64,000 bases of DNA. Source: Agroathelia rolfsii (taxonomy: Eukaryota > Basidiomycota > Agaricomycetes > Amylocorticiales > Amylocorticiaceae). Under the pieces are notes generated by a model that was given only the letters and a program-made list of their open reading frames with translations, made no database searches and was not told the origin of the DNA. Of the stretch, positions 48,407-60,140 are shown in pieces (the first letter of the stretch is position 1; each line of letters opens with the position of its first letter). The DNA lies in assembly GCA_018343915.1 (NCBI GenBank), contig JABRWF010000004.1, positions 124,001-188,000 of the forward strand, written 5' to 3'. Position numbers and translations under genes: made by a program.

Positions 48407-49184
48407 ATGAGGCAAAGCAAAATAGCGTTTTCAAACTCAAAGCGTTCAAGCTCTGGATCAACCCTTTCCAGCTCTAAGAAAAGACAGAGACAAACAGCTT
48501 CTATCAGAAGGACTGTCTCTGAAATGGAGATCATTAGCTCCGATGACGACCAAGCAGGAAAGCAAGACAGACCTGAGCAAGAGTCCCCAAAGAAGAGGGC
48601 GAAGCATGGAAGTGACACAAGGAGCATCTTTAACTCTAGGGACGGGAGAGAAAACTCTAGACTTAGTTCCCTCGACGATGATACCGACGGGCAGGAGAAC
48701 GTCATTGACGATAGTGTCCCTCGTAGCAAGTCTGGCCGTCTACATGCAAGCAAGTATAGTAGGTATCTGAATGATGTTCGAAAGAAGATGGGCAACATGC
48801 CTCCCAGTGTGTAGCTTCTTTTTACCTCTCACAGACATTCTAATCAAATTTTGTTAGTTCATGCCGAGGGGCAAACCAAGATACACCAGATGCTTAGGGT
48901 GTTCGACTTGTAGACCTTTTCCCATTAATTTGCATTCAAATCAACTTATGGTCTGTTAGATCATATGAATATGGTCCTTGTAGTGGTATTTCACGTCTTG
49001 CACGATGGCGACGTGCCGAGGCTATGGGTCTTAACCCGCCGCCTGAAGTGAGTGTATATGTGGTTTTAAGTATTCTTTCTCTTTTCTTACTTGAGCAAAT
49101 CATTAGGTTTTAGACATTCTTTTGTCCCAAGAAGGCATGGAAAGAGCGGATTATCGAGAGGAAATCTACCACGACCTCATCTAA
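48407..49184 (+). CDS. POLD4: DNA polymerase delta small subunit (POLD4/Cdm1)
   Basis: Fourth subunit of replicative DNA polymerase delta, a stabilising subunit; budding yeast lacks it, fission yeast has Cdm1. Four exons (48407-48806, 48858-48909, 48960-49047, 49107-49184) give 205 residues. The N-terminal about 120 residues are basic and Ser-rich with KKRQRQ and acidic blocks. QSKIAF near the start weakly resembles a PCNA-interacting box. The conserved C-terminal half contains KIHQMLRVFDLSYEYGPC, GISRLARWRRAEAMGLNPP and EVLDILLS, which match the family strongly. Introns are short and GT-AG. Confidence 0.9.
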
Positions 49185-49593
49185 AAACGCATTCACTCAC
49201 CTCCCGGACTCCCTTCTTTACTCTTTCTCGTTCTTGCCTCATTCATTCCGCGTATTCTTGGAATTATTTATGTGTATTAATCCTGCGCCCTAAATTGTAC
49301 GCTTATGTTGACGAAGAAAGCATGTATTGTACTTTTATAAGGTCGATGTATGCGGCCAAATATGATAGTTTCGGATTTGTCTAGCATGGCCGTTTGTTAT
49401 TACTTGCTACCATACAGTCATCGAGGTCTTGTGTAAGATCCTATGTATTCACTTGTGCCATTACAACGGTTTATGTGAGGACCATGCTGCCCGAACCGGC
49501 TTACACATCATAATATACAGCCATGGACGTGACGCGGCCGACTTGCAGCACCCACAGCTCTCACTGGCATCATCCTTTCATTCATCCATCTCC
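49185..49593. other. Spacer between POLD4 and the WLM gene
   Basis: An open frame continues upstream from ATG 49594 to 49429, but its sequence lacks conservation features, so I treat it as 5' flank. Confidence 0.4.
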
Positions 49594-50696
49594 ATGGCTT
49601 CTGTAGAGAGCACTATCAAACTAACCATACGCCATCGCGGAACTTCTCATGTCTTTGATCTTCCGCTAGAGAGCACAGTGGCCGTTCTACAGGCATCTCT
49701 AGAAGAATTGACATCCATCCCACCACATCTCCAAAAGCTGCTTGTCAAGGGCAAAAAGCTATCTGCGGGTGACGAAACCCTACAACAGGCAGGAATCACG
49801 AATGGGCAGACGATACAACTCTTTGGATCGACGCCGGCTGAATTAGGTGAGGTCAAGGGTACGGAAGACGAGAAGCAGCGAAGAGAGCGTATTATGCGTG
49901 ACAGAGCATCGAAATCAACGCCCAAGGTACATGCCCACCTCTCTTGTCGTCATACTATCACCATAAACTTACCGGCTTACCATGCACACCCTCCACCCTC
50001 TCAGGTCCGTTCGACGACGAAAGCTGACTCATCTACGCTGTCATACCGCTTCCATCGAATCGAACCGCTCCAGCACCTCCCAGATCCTGCATCTGCACAA
50101 AGTCTTTTACAACGATTGGCCAACGACCCCGCCATCCAACACATTATGCAAAAACATGAATTCAGTGTTGGTGTCTTGACGGAGCTTGCACCTCATGAGC
50201 ATCCCGAATTACTCGGACTTAATGTCAATGCTGGACAGAGCATCAAGCTGCGTCTGCGTACGGATGCCTATGATGGATTTCGGCTGTACAGCGAGGTACG
50301 AAGGGTGCTTGTGCACGAGCTGACGCATAATCGATGGGGCGACCATGATAATAAGGTAAGGTTGCATATGTACTTCCCAGTGCATACACGCTAATTTAAC
50401 TTATACGAAAACACTAGTTCAAAGAGCTGAACTCACGACTAAATCGTCAAATCGCTGAGTATGAGGGGAATGTACGCGAAGGGACACATTCGTTATCTGG
50501 CTACAACGGGCCTGCGTACGAACCTGAGTCTTTGGAATCTGATGCTTATGCTCTGGGAGATTCGTCGATAGATGTATTTGCTCAGGAAGACCGCAGGCAA
50601 AGGATACTAGCCGCAACTCTAAGGCGTCTACAGAAGGAGGAAGAAGAGCTGGAGGATAGCTGTGGAACGGCGGGGAAGGCGGCGGGTAGCCAGTAG
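49594..50696 (+). CDS. Ubiquitin-like/WLM-domain metalloprotease (Wss1-related)
   Basis: Three exons (49594-49926, 50005-50355, 50418-50696) give 320 residues. A ubiquitin-like domain occupies about 5-80 (IKLTIRHRGTSHVFDLPLES, LVKGKKLSAGDETLQQAGI, QTIQLFG). The WLM zincin domain contains HELTH at 215-219 and a third His at 225 (HNRWGDHD), giving HExxHxxxxxH, the zinc site with catalytic Glu216. An acidic helical tail ends the protein. UBL-WLM fusions occur in fission yeast and plants. Wss1-type WLM proteases clear DNA-protein crosslinks and SUMO conjugates, but that role is inferred here. I chose the ATG at 49594 because the UBL fold starts directly after it. Confidence 0.88.
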
Positions 50697-51343
50697 AAGG
50701 ATTTTTTCAGGCATTTATAGCTGATTTTGGATAGTTTATTGTATTATAATGCAGCTGCTCTATCTCAGTAAAAGCGTTGCATTGATATACCTGTGTATAT
50801 TCTCATTTATATGTATCAAAAGTATAGTTTAATTTAATCTAGATCCAATTCACCAAACTCTACCTATTTTCCGATGATGCTCAAATGTCTCACTATCCTT
50901 ACTTCTTAACCTAGCCGATGTGGCGAAACAAAAGCATCCGCCGGGGAGATTTAATCCTGTGTACAAAAGTGCGCCATTTCATTTGGCTGGTATTCTAATC
51001 CACGAAACATGCGCGGTGAGAAGCCCACCTATGCCTATATGTACTTCTAGTAATACCTGTCTTGTTTAGACAGTGATGCATATACTTGTGAATGGCTCGG
51101 TAGAGTGCGTATTTTTTTGCGGCGGTCACGGTAGAGCACGATAGAAACTATTTTATTAGAGTAAAAGCTATTATTCTACGGAAAAGCGTTCCCTAAGCAG
51201 ATTATCTTCAATAAAATACGACCCAGGCGGGCTTCAGTTCTGAGCTGGTAAATATAAGCTAGGAAGAAACCGAGTTCAACAAGTGATGTTCAAGTCAGCA
51301 TTAGCATGACCGATCCTGAAGAAACCTACCTGGGACGGCAAGA
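50697..51343. other. Convergent intergenic region
   Basis: 3' flanks of the WLM protease gene (plus) and the secreted-peptide gene (minus), AT-rich. No gene seen. Confidence 0.4.
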
Positions 51344-51573
51344 TTAAATACAACCATAGCGGCAGATACGTTCCTCGATGTCAGCTTTAATGCGATCGGC
51401 GTTCTCAGTGTCTACAAACTTGGACGACAAAGGGTTTGCGAGAGCCTGGAGGGCAACTAGAAGTACAAGAGGAGGAATTTTTCTTTACCGTCACAGGTAA
51501 TCAATGTCATATTATGATAATACTTACTAGATGAGACGACGAAAAGCGCAAATAGTCGGTTAAATAAAAGCAT
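51344..51573 (-). CDS. Small secreted peptide, 52 residues
   Basis: Two exons (51528-51573, 51344-51456) flank a 71-nt intron with GTAAGT donor and CTTCTAG acceptor; they join in frame to 52 codons plus stop. The first about 22 residues form a clear signal peptide: hydrophobic core LFALFVV, then ALQALA before NP, a good cleavage site. The mature part would be about 30 residues, acidic and basic mixed, ending ICRYGCI with two cysteines that could form a disulfide. The C-terminus is not a CaaX box, so it is not a lipopeptide pheromone precursor. A TATAAGAG element lies about 92 bp upstream of the ATG. I recognise no family. It could be an effector-like or housekeeping secreted peptide; that is inference. 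Confidence 0.6.
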
Positions 51574-53043
51574 TGTGGGCTAGTCTAACTTCTTGAGGAT
51601 ACTGGCGGCTGATATTGAGGTTCGTGTAGATGCAGTACTAGGGAAGAGAGAGGGCTTGGAGCTGCTCTTATATCTACATCCCTTTATGGTGGCGTTGGGC
51701 GAGAAAGACAACAATACACAGCAGAAACGGCATAATATATGCGAGTTGGAACAGAAATAGTAAAGGCCTGCAGAGTGCAGGCAGAAGATGTGGGTACCTC
51801 ACAATGGGAAACATCGCCCTGACCAAATTTGGAAACAAGGTCGTCCAGGCCGGTAGCAGGTATACAAGCCTTGAGATTGCTTGTCCTTGAGCATGACAGA
51901 TGCAAATATTGCGAACCATGCCTATCGCTTAGCTAAACTTGAGGCGGTGAAGACTGGGAACTAGTGGTGGTTGTAGGCAGAATGCAATAAATGGGTAGGA
52001 AATTGATCATGCATGTTACACAAGTTCTGCATTTCCTTTTCCGTACTGTCGGTAGAGTTTCAGCAACTTTGCTATGTATCAGCGGTGTCTGTCGCCCTCA
52101 AGCGCCGAATACCGAGTGTTGACAGTTGAAAAGGCTTTAGCCCATATTCAAGGCAGGCGCTGACTTAGCCTCTTGTTTACTACTATAGTCCTTTCTCCAT
52201 ATCTATCCAATATATTACGAGGCCACAATAACAGCATTTTATATACACGTTGTATATAATTTATTGGAGTGTGCTACCCCGAAATACAAGAGGATAAGAT
52301 AAAATGACATGGAGACACATTGGAAACCCAGGCTGAGCAGGTAATACAGGTAACAGGGAGTTTGCCACATGGCCAGTAAGCATAATCAATCGAATGATTT
52401 TTTTCTGCCAGTTTGATATTTGCTAGTCATCTGCACCAGGCTGTGCTTTACATACGGCGTGGTTGGCAGTGGTCAAATTTGAAGAATGAAGCCTCGGATA
52501 TTCAGCCCGTTAATATTACGGCACTCGCGGTCACGTGACAGATAAAGCAAGCAAACACCTACTCTTCACATTACCTCTCTTCTTTGTTCACATCCACGTT
52601 GCCGGTCCTACACACCACACACGCACTTTTGCCCGGTGTCGAGTGGCCTATATCTGCTATCTTGGGCATCAATGCTCTTTACTGTATACTCAGAAAGACC
52701 TTTTTCACAGTGTTCGCGCCATCGCTTTCAGTCCTCATCCCTTTGGTTTTCAAATTGCCTCGGATACACTGGAGGCTTGCAACAGCTTTGTTAAAGACCA
52801 CCGAACACATGTCATCCCAGCACAGCGATTATCATTTTCATTTTCAAAGCTGAATATCCTTTAGAGGCAATGCCCTCGATTGTCTGTACCACTTCCAAGC
52901 GGCAGTTTGACTCTCGATGTCAATCCACCTTTGACGATGGCATTGCTGTATAAAACCAGCATCTTGGATGATGCAGTCTACCCATCGAAAACTACTCAAG
53001 CCTTCTCAGCCCTTCCAAATATCTTTTACACGCTCTAACTAAG
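51574..53043. promoter_or_regulatory. Divergent intergenic region with TATA elements
   Basis: Promoters of the secreted peptide (minus) and the orphan protein (plus). TATAAGAG on the minus strand lies at 51665-51672. ORFs at 51674-51919 (minus) and 52535-52864 (plus) lack domain or codon signs of a real gene. Confidence 0.45.
52949..52955 (+). promoter_or_regulatory. TATA box upstream of the 53044 gene
   Basis: TATAAAA about 95 bp before the ATG at 53044, a normal distance for a fungal TATA promoter with a short leader. Confidence 0.5.
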
Positions 53044-53717
53044 ATGTCTCCCTACAACAACCCTCTCCACCTGCAGTCGGTTCACCCCCCTCAGTCTGAG
53101 TATTCTTCCCTAACGAGCATCGGGGCCGGTGGGACTCGCTCTGCTCGTGGCGGGGTGTCCAACCCGCGCCTGATTACCTTTGGTCGTTGCGATAGCCCTG
53201 AGCAGCCGGCGTCCATGGACCTGCTATCGCGCTCGACTCAAACAGACATTATGCAAAATCTTGTGGATTCTAGCGAGCCAGTGTTAGCTTGCTTGCAAAT
53301 CAAGGAGATTATCTTGGTCATCCATGTAAGTATGCCAATTTTCAACGTCCCGATCTTTCACTCACACAGGCTCATTCTCTAGTGGCCTGGATACTCTACT
53401 TTTCGGCATGTCAAAATTAATACGGTTAATAACAAGGGGCCAATTACGCGTGCCAAACTCGCAGCTGAGATCGCACTTGCTTGCCTGAGCTGGTATCAGG
53501 TATGCACTTGGATATCTTTTCTTCCTCACTATGCTCTGTGACTCATGATTATCGCAATGTTTTGTAGGAAGCACAAGCTGAACTTGTCAAGCCGGAAAAC
53601 GTCGGCAGGTGGCGCCTCGGCCGTGCCAATGGCGGTGTTCCATTTGATCGTCTCGCCCTCGGCTCGATCTCGAACAAATGTGAGAACTTCTGGGAAGTCA
53701 ACATTGCAATTATTTAA
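53044..53717 (+). CDS. Orphan basidiomycete protein
   Basis: Three exons (53044-53325, 53383-53499, 53568-53717), all GT-AG, give 182 residues. The N-terminal about 75 residues are polar and Ser/Pro-rich. The remainder looks folded: WPGYSTFRHVKI opens exon 2, an ITRAKLAAEIALACLSWYQ helix ends it, and exon 3 carries RWRLGRANGGVPFDRLALGS. No signal peptide or membrane helix. I do not recognise a domain and assign no function. A TATA box precedes it, suggesting regulated or strong expression. Confidence 0.65.
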
Positions 53718-54076
53718 ATGCTCGTCTTCATTTCCACTTGGCGGGCCATTGGCATCTACCATACTCTCGTCATCTCCTCCCCCCTGTATCAATAGTCATT
53801 CACTCATTCCCGCAGCATCATTCATCTACATTAATTTACTTACTGCATACTAACTTTCAATCCATCAATTCACTAATACGATATTTGTTCAAAAGCGCTC
53901 CCGTTGACGTCAGCTATTTTGAAGTCTCAGTGATGCTGTCATTTTTGTCGGAAGCAAAAAATGATATCATTTCTTGCAAGTCTGAGGATGATTCCGAGTC
54001 CGAGTCGCTTGAAGATCTTAGTACAACTTGAACTGTTTTGCATCCACTCATTTTCGGGCCTACTGTTTAGCTTGTC
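53718..54076. other. Spacer upstream of KEL3
   Basis: 3' flank of the orphan gene and promoter of KEL3. An overlapping 97-codon ORF is not supported. Confidence 0.4.
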
Positions 54077-57030
54077 ATGGCAAAAAAGAAAGCAAGTGGT
54101 ACTGGTAAAACTGCCGCAAAAGCTGCCAAAAAGGCAAAAGCTGCCGCCAAGGTCGAGAAAAAAGAAAAGAAAAAGACGTCCAAGTCTAAATCGGACAATC
54201 CCAACGAGGAAGACCTCGAAAGTATTCTAGATCAGGTGCGTAAGACTACAATCTACCAGTTGATTTTATCCCACATCAGGAGATTAAATCCGTATGTTGT
54301 GCTATCATAGTAGCTACAAAAGGAATGGGTCGAAGCACATACTGTGACTGAAGAGCTCGTGGAAGGACCTCCCAGTAGGCGCGTGAATGCAACCCTCGTC
54401 CCTTGCCCTAGCGGAGATTATCTCTGGTGTATCGGTGGCGAATACTTTAGTGAAGATAACAAAGCTGTAAGTGGCTGATTTGAATCAACACTATGTAATG
54501 GCTTCTAATAGATCTGATCAGTATTTTTATAATGATGTCTTTCGATACTCCCCAGAAAAGGCTCGATTACTATTCTCTCTGTTCTTTCACGCTATACTAA
54601 CCCTCTCTCAGGATGAATGGCGTAAATTTGTATCACCTACCTGTCCCGGGCCACGTTCAGCTCATGCAGCTGTAGCATCTCCTGCTGGAGGCGGCAAAAT
54701 TTTCTTGTTTGGTAAGATCTTCGACATTTCACTATTTAAATAAGTTTGTTGCTTATGACATCACCAAAGGTGGCGAGTTCTCATCAGTCAATCAGAGCAC
54801 GTTCCACCATTATCGTGACTTCTGGTGTTTCGATATAACAATGCGATCATGGGACAGAATTGAGACAAGAGAGCGCCCCACCGCAAGATCAGGGCATAGG
54901 TTGGTATGATCCTACACAAATACTTTCTCAGTAACCTAATGAGAGCCTTTAGGATGGCCATCTGGAAGCACTACATCATCCTTTTTGGAGGTTTCTATGA
55001 TCCTGGATTAGTTAGTAAGTGGTTGGTCTCCATAATCTCACCAATTTCTCTTAACTTAGAAATGATTAGCAAAATATCTTGATGATCTATGGCTTTTTGA
55101 TACACAAGAGTATCGCTGGCAACAGATGGTATTTAAAGAAACTGATCGTCGTCCATCGTGAGATTACAGGCTTTCTTCTTGGTAGTATTTTTCCTCACGA
55201 TTTAGCTCAGCGCAAGGAGTGGATTTTCTTTTCTCCCAACCACAGAGGGAATAGTTCTATATGGTATAATTATTCTATTTTATTCATTTTTCCTCTGCTG
55301 GTTCTAATTAAAATTTCCAGGTGGCTATTGTAAAGAATATAAAAAAGGTAAAAGACCAGTTGGTGTGATGCTAAACGATACCTGGCTACTTAGGTCAGTA
55401 CTATTATAATAGGCTCGCGTATACCCGATTAACAATCATTAATTCCAGAATGACCATCCCGACTGCTGATGTATCTGCGACCCAAAAAAGCTCTAAAGCG
55501 TCGCCACAGGCAAACATAATCGTCAAATGGGAACCCATCAAGAAAAAGTCAACTGCATTCGCCCCTTCACTACGGTCGGGATGCACTATGAGTCTTTGGG
55601 CAGCGAAGAATACCGGAATACTCTTTGGAGGCGTCACGGATGAAGACAAGCACGAAGAAACACTCGAGAGTGTATTTTGGAATGATTTGTCAGTATCTTT
55701 GATTTATGTGGCCCCACGCAAGTTGAGACGTTTTGGATTAGGTATGGATATCAGCTGCCAACTGGAGAAACCCCGGGAAGATGGCTTAGCATGGGTCTCA
55801 AGAAACCAAAGCAAGCTCGTAAAAAGAAACAAACCAAAGTTACAAGAGAAGCTGCGAATCAAAACGACGAAGACTCAGACAATGTACGCGTCCCTTGATA
55901 AAGAAACACAAGGGGTAGATGCTGATAATTATCTGTCTTAGGATGTTCGCCCTGGTAGTAAGCAACCAGCTTCACAGCCCATTACAAATCCCGATAGTGC
56001 TATTGATGATCCAAATGAATCTATCCCGCTGCCTCGTTATAATGCTATGCTTGCCGTCTTGAGAAACACTTTATACTTGTGCGAGCTTATCATTTTTCTG
56101 GAATGGCTTCTTTTGCTCATTCTTGAAACTTAGATATGGCGGTATCTTTGAGAAAGGCTCGCGAGAATACACTCTCGACGATTTCTATTCGCTCCCACTC
56201 GACAAATTGGACCGGTATACTTGCCTTAGGGAGAATACTACGGTCATCGCTGAAGAGGATGAAAGCAGCAGTGGAAGTGAAGATGACGGAAGTGAAGACG
56301 ATGACGATGACGATGACGACGATGACGATAGCTACGACGTAGGCGATAGTGAAGACAGCGATGCTGAGAAAAATGGTGATGAGGATGGGGGCAAAAGCGA
56401 TGTTTCAACAGAAACCGAAAGTCATGCCAGTGATGAAAAGATCAAACGCAAAAAAGACAGAGGAAAGAAAGCTTTGGTGGAGACAAAAACACCATCTCTC
56501 AAGAACGAAGATAAAGAGGTTCGTGATATTATCAAGCAACTGGATGATGTTAATTGATTGCCACCAAGCCTGAGAACAGTGTCACTGTTCAAGCCGTAGC
56601 TAGCACCGATGCGGATGCACCGAAGGACTCAGAGGATGACCCAGCTGGCACACCACTTCCAGGGGAAACACTGGCAATGTTCTACCGAAGAACCCGTATG
56701 CTAATTAAAATGTTCCATGGCTCCCTATCGCTCATTTAACACGATTCAAAGGTGATCACTGGTCGAACAAGGCCCTTGAAGCAGCAGCCACCAAAGGAAA
56801 ACAGTTGCATCGAGATGCGTTCACCTTAGCCGAGGCTCGATTTGGTAAATTCTGGTTTTTATCTCAAATCATTCGCTAAAATATATTTTATCACAGTCGA
56901 ATACAGGCCCACGCAGATGGAAATGGAAAAAATTCTCAATGAGGCTGGTCTGGACAACGAAGAATTGAAACAAGGACTTAAAGCTGCCAGGCAGACCGCA
57001 AGAGGCGGGGAGAACAGAAATCGTCGCTAA
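54077..57030 (+). CDS. KEL3: Kelch-repeat protein Kel3/KLHDC4-like
   Basis: Cytosolic kelch-propeller protein of the Kel3/KLHDC4 family, whose role is poorly defined. Sixteen exons: 54077-54235, 54314-54466, 54522-54560, 54612-54711, 54770-54899, 54953-55014, 55070-55157, 55211-55263, 55321-55393, 55449-55688, 55742-55883, 55942-56078, 56134-56518, 56569-56695, 56752-56844, 56897-57030; 704 residues. The Lys/Ala-rich start is followed by kelch blades (LWCIGGEYF, FYNDVFRYSPEKDEWRKF, FLFGGEFSS, IILFGGFYD, IVLYGGYCKEY, GILFGGVTD, YGGIFEKGSR). A long acidic run with eleven consecutive Asp follows. The C-terminal GETLAMFYRRTRDHW segment matches the family's DUF4110-type tail. The 54561-54611 intron has a GC donor with an otherwise poor match (GCTCGA) but a perfect ACTAAC branch site. 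Confidence 0.88.
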
Positions 57031-57404
57031 TTTTTCCCATGTGTGTTGGTGCGAATATTTAGCAATAGGATACGACGTTACCTGAGTACTTATGAGTAGT
57101 TGCTGGGTTAAAACTTGCAGATCAGTCCTACGTGCTGTAGCACCTGGCTAATGTACCAGTGCGCACCAAGGTCAATGTGCTCAAGGGTGACTCGAGAGTG
57201 ATTATGAAAGTATAATAGGTTGTCCTTCACATTTAACCCCAAAGTAAAAATAAAAATAAATGAAAAGGGTATACGTAATAATAGAAATGCCAAGTAGAAA
57301 TCGATAAGTCTAACACATGTGTCCGTTGAAATGGAGAGAATAGTGAGGCTTGCTAGTCAGTTGCTATCATGTACTTATTCTAGTTATCCTCACCGCTGGG
57401 CCTA
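57031..57404. other. Convergent spacer, KEL3/RTA1-like
   Basis: Two facing 3' flanks. No gene seen. Confidence 0.45.
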
Positions 57405-58675
57405 CTATTGAGAAAGGGCCTGAATAGGTTCTCCTAAAGGGATCATACCACCTCCCAAGAAAGGTCTGATGTACTTGCCTGGCCAGAATGGTACGTAAAC
57501 AGCGATTGCGATGAACAAGGGGAGGGTGTCTAGGCCATAGAAGAAAGCTTCTGTGTCTGCAAGATAGCCATGAAAGCCTTGCGCCTCTTCTGCTACACGG
57601 TAAATGAGACGAATCTAAAGAAAGACGCCTGTGTCAGCTGCAATGTCGGTGTGATAGCAGGACTTTGATTACAGTGATGCCAATGCAGCTGATTGAGAGA
57701 GCTATTCCTAATGCCCTCCAGTCCTGCAGCCGTGGTTTGCTACCGTCCTGTTCCCAGATTTTCGGACGAAAGTTGCGCACGCGGTATATAAAAATAGCAT
57801 ATACAGTGTTGAAGACTAAGAAAGAGGCGAGCTGAAGTACCAAGCCTGCAAGGAAAATCTAAAGCCCAGTCAATATTAAATAATTGTGCATTGGAAGTAG
57901 AGGTAGATCCCATACGTTCGCACCAAGGTTCAACTGGCTCGTTGTATTTGATGTAACAGCTACAGATGCCCCAACAGCCTGTACTGCAAACGTAGCGAGA
58001 TCAGAGGCGACAAATACCAGGGTAATGCGTTTGGAGGGAATCAGAAGATATTCATCGCATCCAAGATGTCTTGCCAGTCGTCCAAGGAGAACATAGTCTG
58101 CTGCAATGAATCCGCAAGGCTGTGTGTCGTTTCTTGAGTATCTTGGTTAGCATAACTCGTGATGAATTGACTTACGGATAGTACAACTAGGAGATACTCG
58201 GCGATGAAAACATTTTTGCTGTCAGGGTGAGAGTGCAAGTAAAACCGAGTCGACAGGCCAGCTGCAAAGACTGTAAACAAGCCGGTCAACCATCAATCCG
58301 CAATCGAGTTAAACTTGAACGTACAAAACTCTCCAATCAACATAACTAACATCCATTTCGCTCCCCATTTTCGCATGAGCCAAGAATGGGTTAATAATAC
58401 AACGAGGACCAGGCCTACCATTCAATATCAGTGCATAATTCTTCTATGGCTAATTAAATGCAATGCATAGGCCACGTACTCGTTGAAATCGCCGTCAATG
58501 TATTCGAGGCAATATATCGGAGAGGATTATGTGGATCATCTTTTGGATCTGCATATGGATCCACAGTAGGAGGTGACACCTTCTTCAATGCATATACTAT
58601 TATTGGGTACAGAAGTAGCCATTGACACAACAGATGGAGACAGAATTTAGAATGCAAGCTTCGACGCAGAGACAT
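57405..58675 (-). CDS. RTA1-like seven-helix membrane protein
   Basis: Member of the fungal RTA1 family, multi-pass proteins linked to lipid translocation and drug or lipid stress resistance. Six exons (58480-58675, 58325-58414, 58176-58270, 57916-58119, 57673-57858, 57405-57614) give 326 residues. Family landmarks: DPYADPKDDPHNPLRYIASN after a hydrophobic N-terminus, HSHPDSKNVFIAEYLLVVLS, CGFIAADYVLLGRLARHLG, ITLVFVASDLATFAVQAVG, GANIFLAGLVLQL, and the C-terminal EAFFYGLDTLPLFIAIAVY. Seven hydrophobic helices are evident. An in-frame ATG ten codons upstream (58705) is an alternative start. Confidence 0.88.
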
Positions 58676-59310
58676 GTCAGTGAAGGAGATAGGCGTTGAA
58701 TGCACATACCCGAAATCATCACCACATATTTATACAATAGACATTAAGACTTGTCTGTTGTCGCTGTGGCGAATATTTCAACTTACGGCCTCATTCGCTG
58801 GTAGCTGTTGGTAGCATCACCTTGTGCTGTGATTGGCACGGCCTGAGCAACGTAAGCAAGAATGACATCCGGGATGGTTTCTTCCGACGACAAACCAATC
58901 TTACACCATCCGCAGCTTACCGTTATGATAACATACCATTCGATCAAATGCCCGCAGCGTATAGTGTCGGAGTCTGTCGATGGGAAACTTGTAATGAAAT
59001 CTGGTCATGCCGCCTTCTTGATCATGGAGTGTCCCTTGGTCCTCGAACAGATAGTTCCACTAAGCGACAATGTGCTTGGGAATATGCTCGAGTTAAACCC
59101 CCAGCATCAACATCATGTCCACTATGTAATCCGGTCATATGGAACCCGGAGTTGACGCGTTGACGGTTGTAGCCAAATGATAGTCAAAATTGCAGCACGC
59201 ATTTTGAATTGAACACTGGAGACTCTGGTTTTTAAAGTCCGACCGCTCAGTACGGCGGAAGTAACAAGCACTTGACGAAGCAGCGTCAATATTACTGGCA
59301 TCCACTAGAC
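58676..59310. promoter_or_regulatory. Divergent promoter region, RTA1-like and bL33m
   Basis: 635 bp between start codons. Minus-strand frames near 58980-59210 start with a hydrophobic Met-led stretch but soon meet stops; I could not build a gene. Confidence 0.35.
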
Positions 59311-59607
59311 ATGGCTGGCAAATCCAAGGCCAAGTGCGTATCTCTGTCTAGTCGAACCAGCTTTTGTTTCTGAGCTTTCCATACCCAGAACTCTCATTGT
59401 TCGTCTCATATCAACCGCTCAGACCGGCTATTTCTATACTACGCAGCGTGTTCGTCAAGGCCCAAGGTTATGCATGGTCAAATATGACCCAACTGGTCCG
59501 TAACACATCTGCTGGTATTGGTCTATTGCGCTTCAATATCTATTATATTTTCTACAGTGAAACGTCGGGTGTTGTTTGTTGAAAGCAGAAAGACGGCCAA
59601 AAAGTAG
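59311..59607 (+). CDS. Mitochondrial ribosomal protein bL33m
   Basis: Large-subunit mitochondrial ribosomal protein of the bacterial L33 family. Three exons (59311-59333, 59389-59495, 59558-59607) give 59 residues, the usual size. MAGKSKAKTLIVRLISTAQ is followed by GYFYTTQRVRQGPRLCMVKY and the C-terminal VKRRVLFVESRKTAKK, all typical of the family. The Cys pairs of some bacterial L33 proteins are absent, as usual in mitochondrial forms. The first exon is only 23 nt. Confidence 0.88.
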
Positions 59608-60140
59608 TAGCTGTATTCCTACGCTGTAAGTCGGTCCCATCCATGTCAGTCTATTTCATGACTTACATACTCGCAATTATATTAGAGTATTGTCTTTAAT
59701 ACACACCTATTAGGCATTATTATGCCACCCATAATTCTCAGCCTCTGACGAACGCGGGCGATACTGGACCCCTGGCCGTATGATTGACCCTCTCCCTCAA
59801 GGACTTGACATAGAGGCTTCTTCCAACTGGTTTTGATGTACTTACTGGGACATGCTGCACTCTCAAATGTTTCATGCATTTCTTGCAACACTCTTTTCCT
59901 CTCCGACGCCATCCACAGTAACTGGAGGAGCTATGGTTGTCCATGTGCGAACCCAAGAACGCGCTGTATTATATGTATCTCGTTATAGTGAGGCCACCAA
60001 CAAGACTCAAAGTTAGTTCTTGACAGGAGTACTACGCCTGCACTTTCAGCTAAGGACTGTCGGATGATGGAGTGGAGAATTAAGTTATTTTGATTATTAA
60101 AGGGCGATGGTATCATAATGTTATTACAAGCGACCATGCT
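59608..60140. other. Convergent spacer, bL33m/MDM35
   Basis: A minus-strand ORF (59682-59912) lacks homology features or a promoter context. No gene supported. Confidence 0.4.

Noticed and set aside
51674..51919. 81-codon hydrophobic minus-strand ORF
   Set aside because: Overlaps the TATA/promoter region of the secreted peptide and has no family features.
59682..59956. Minus-strand ORFs between bL33m and MDM35
   Set aside because: Charged sequence without recognisable motif, in a convergent 3' region.
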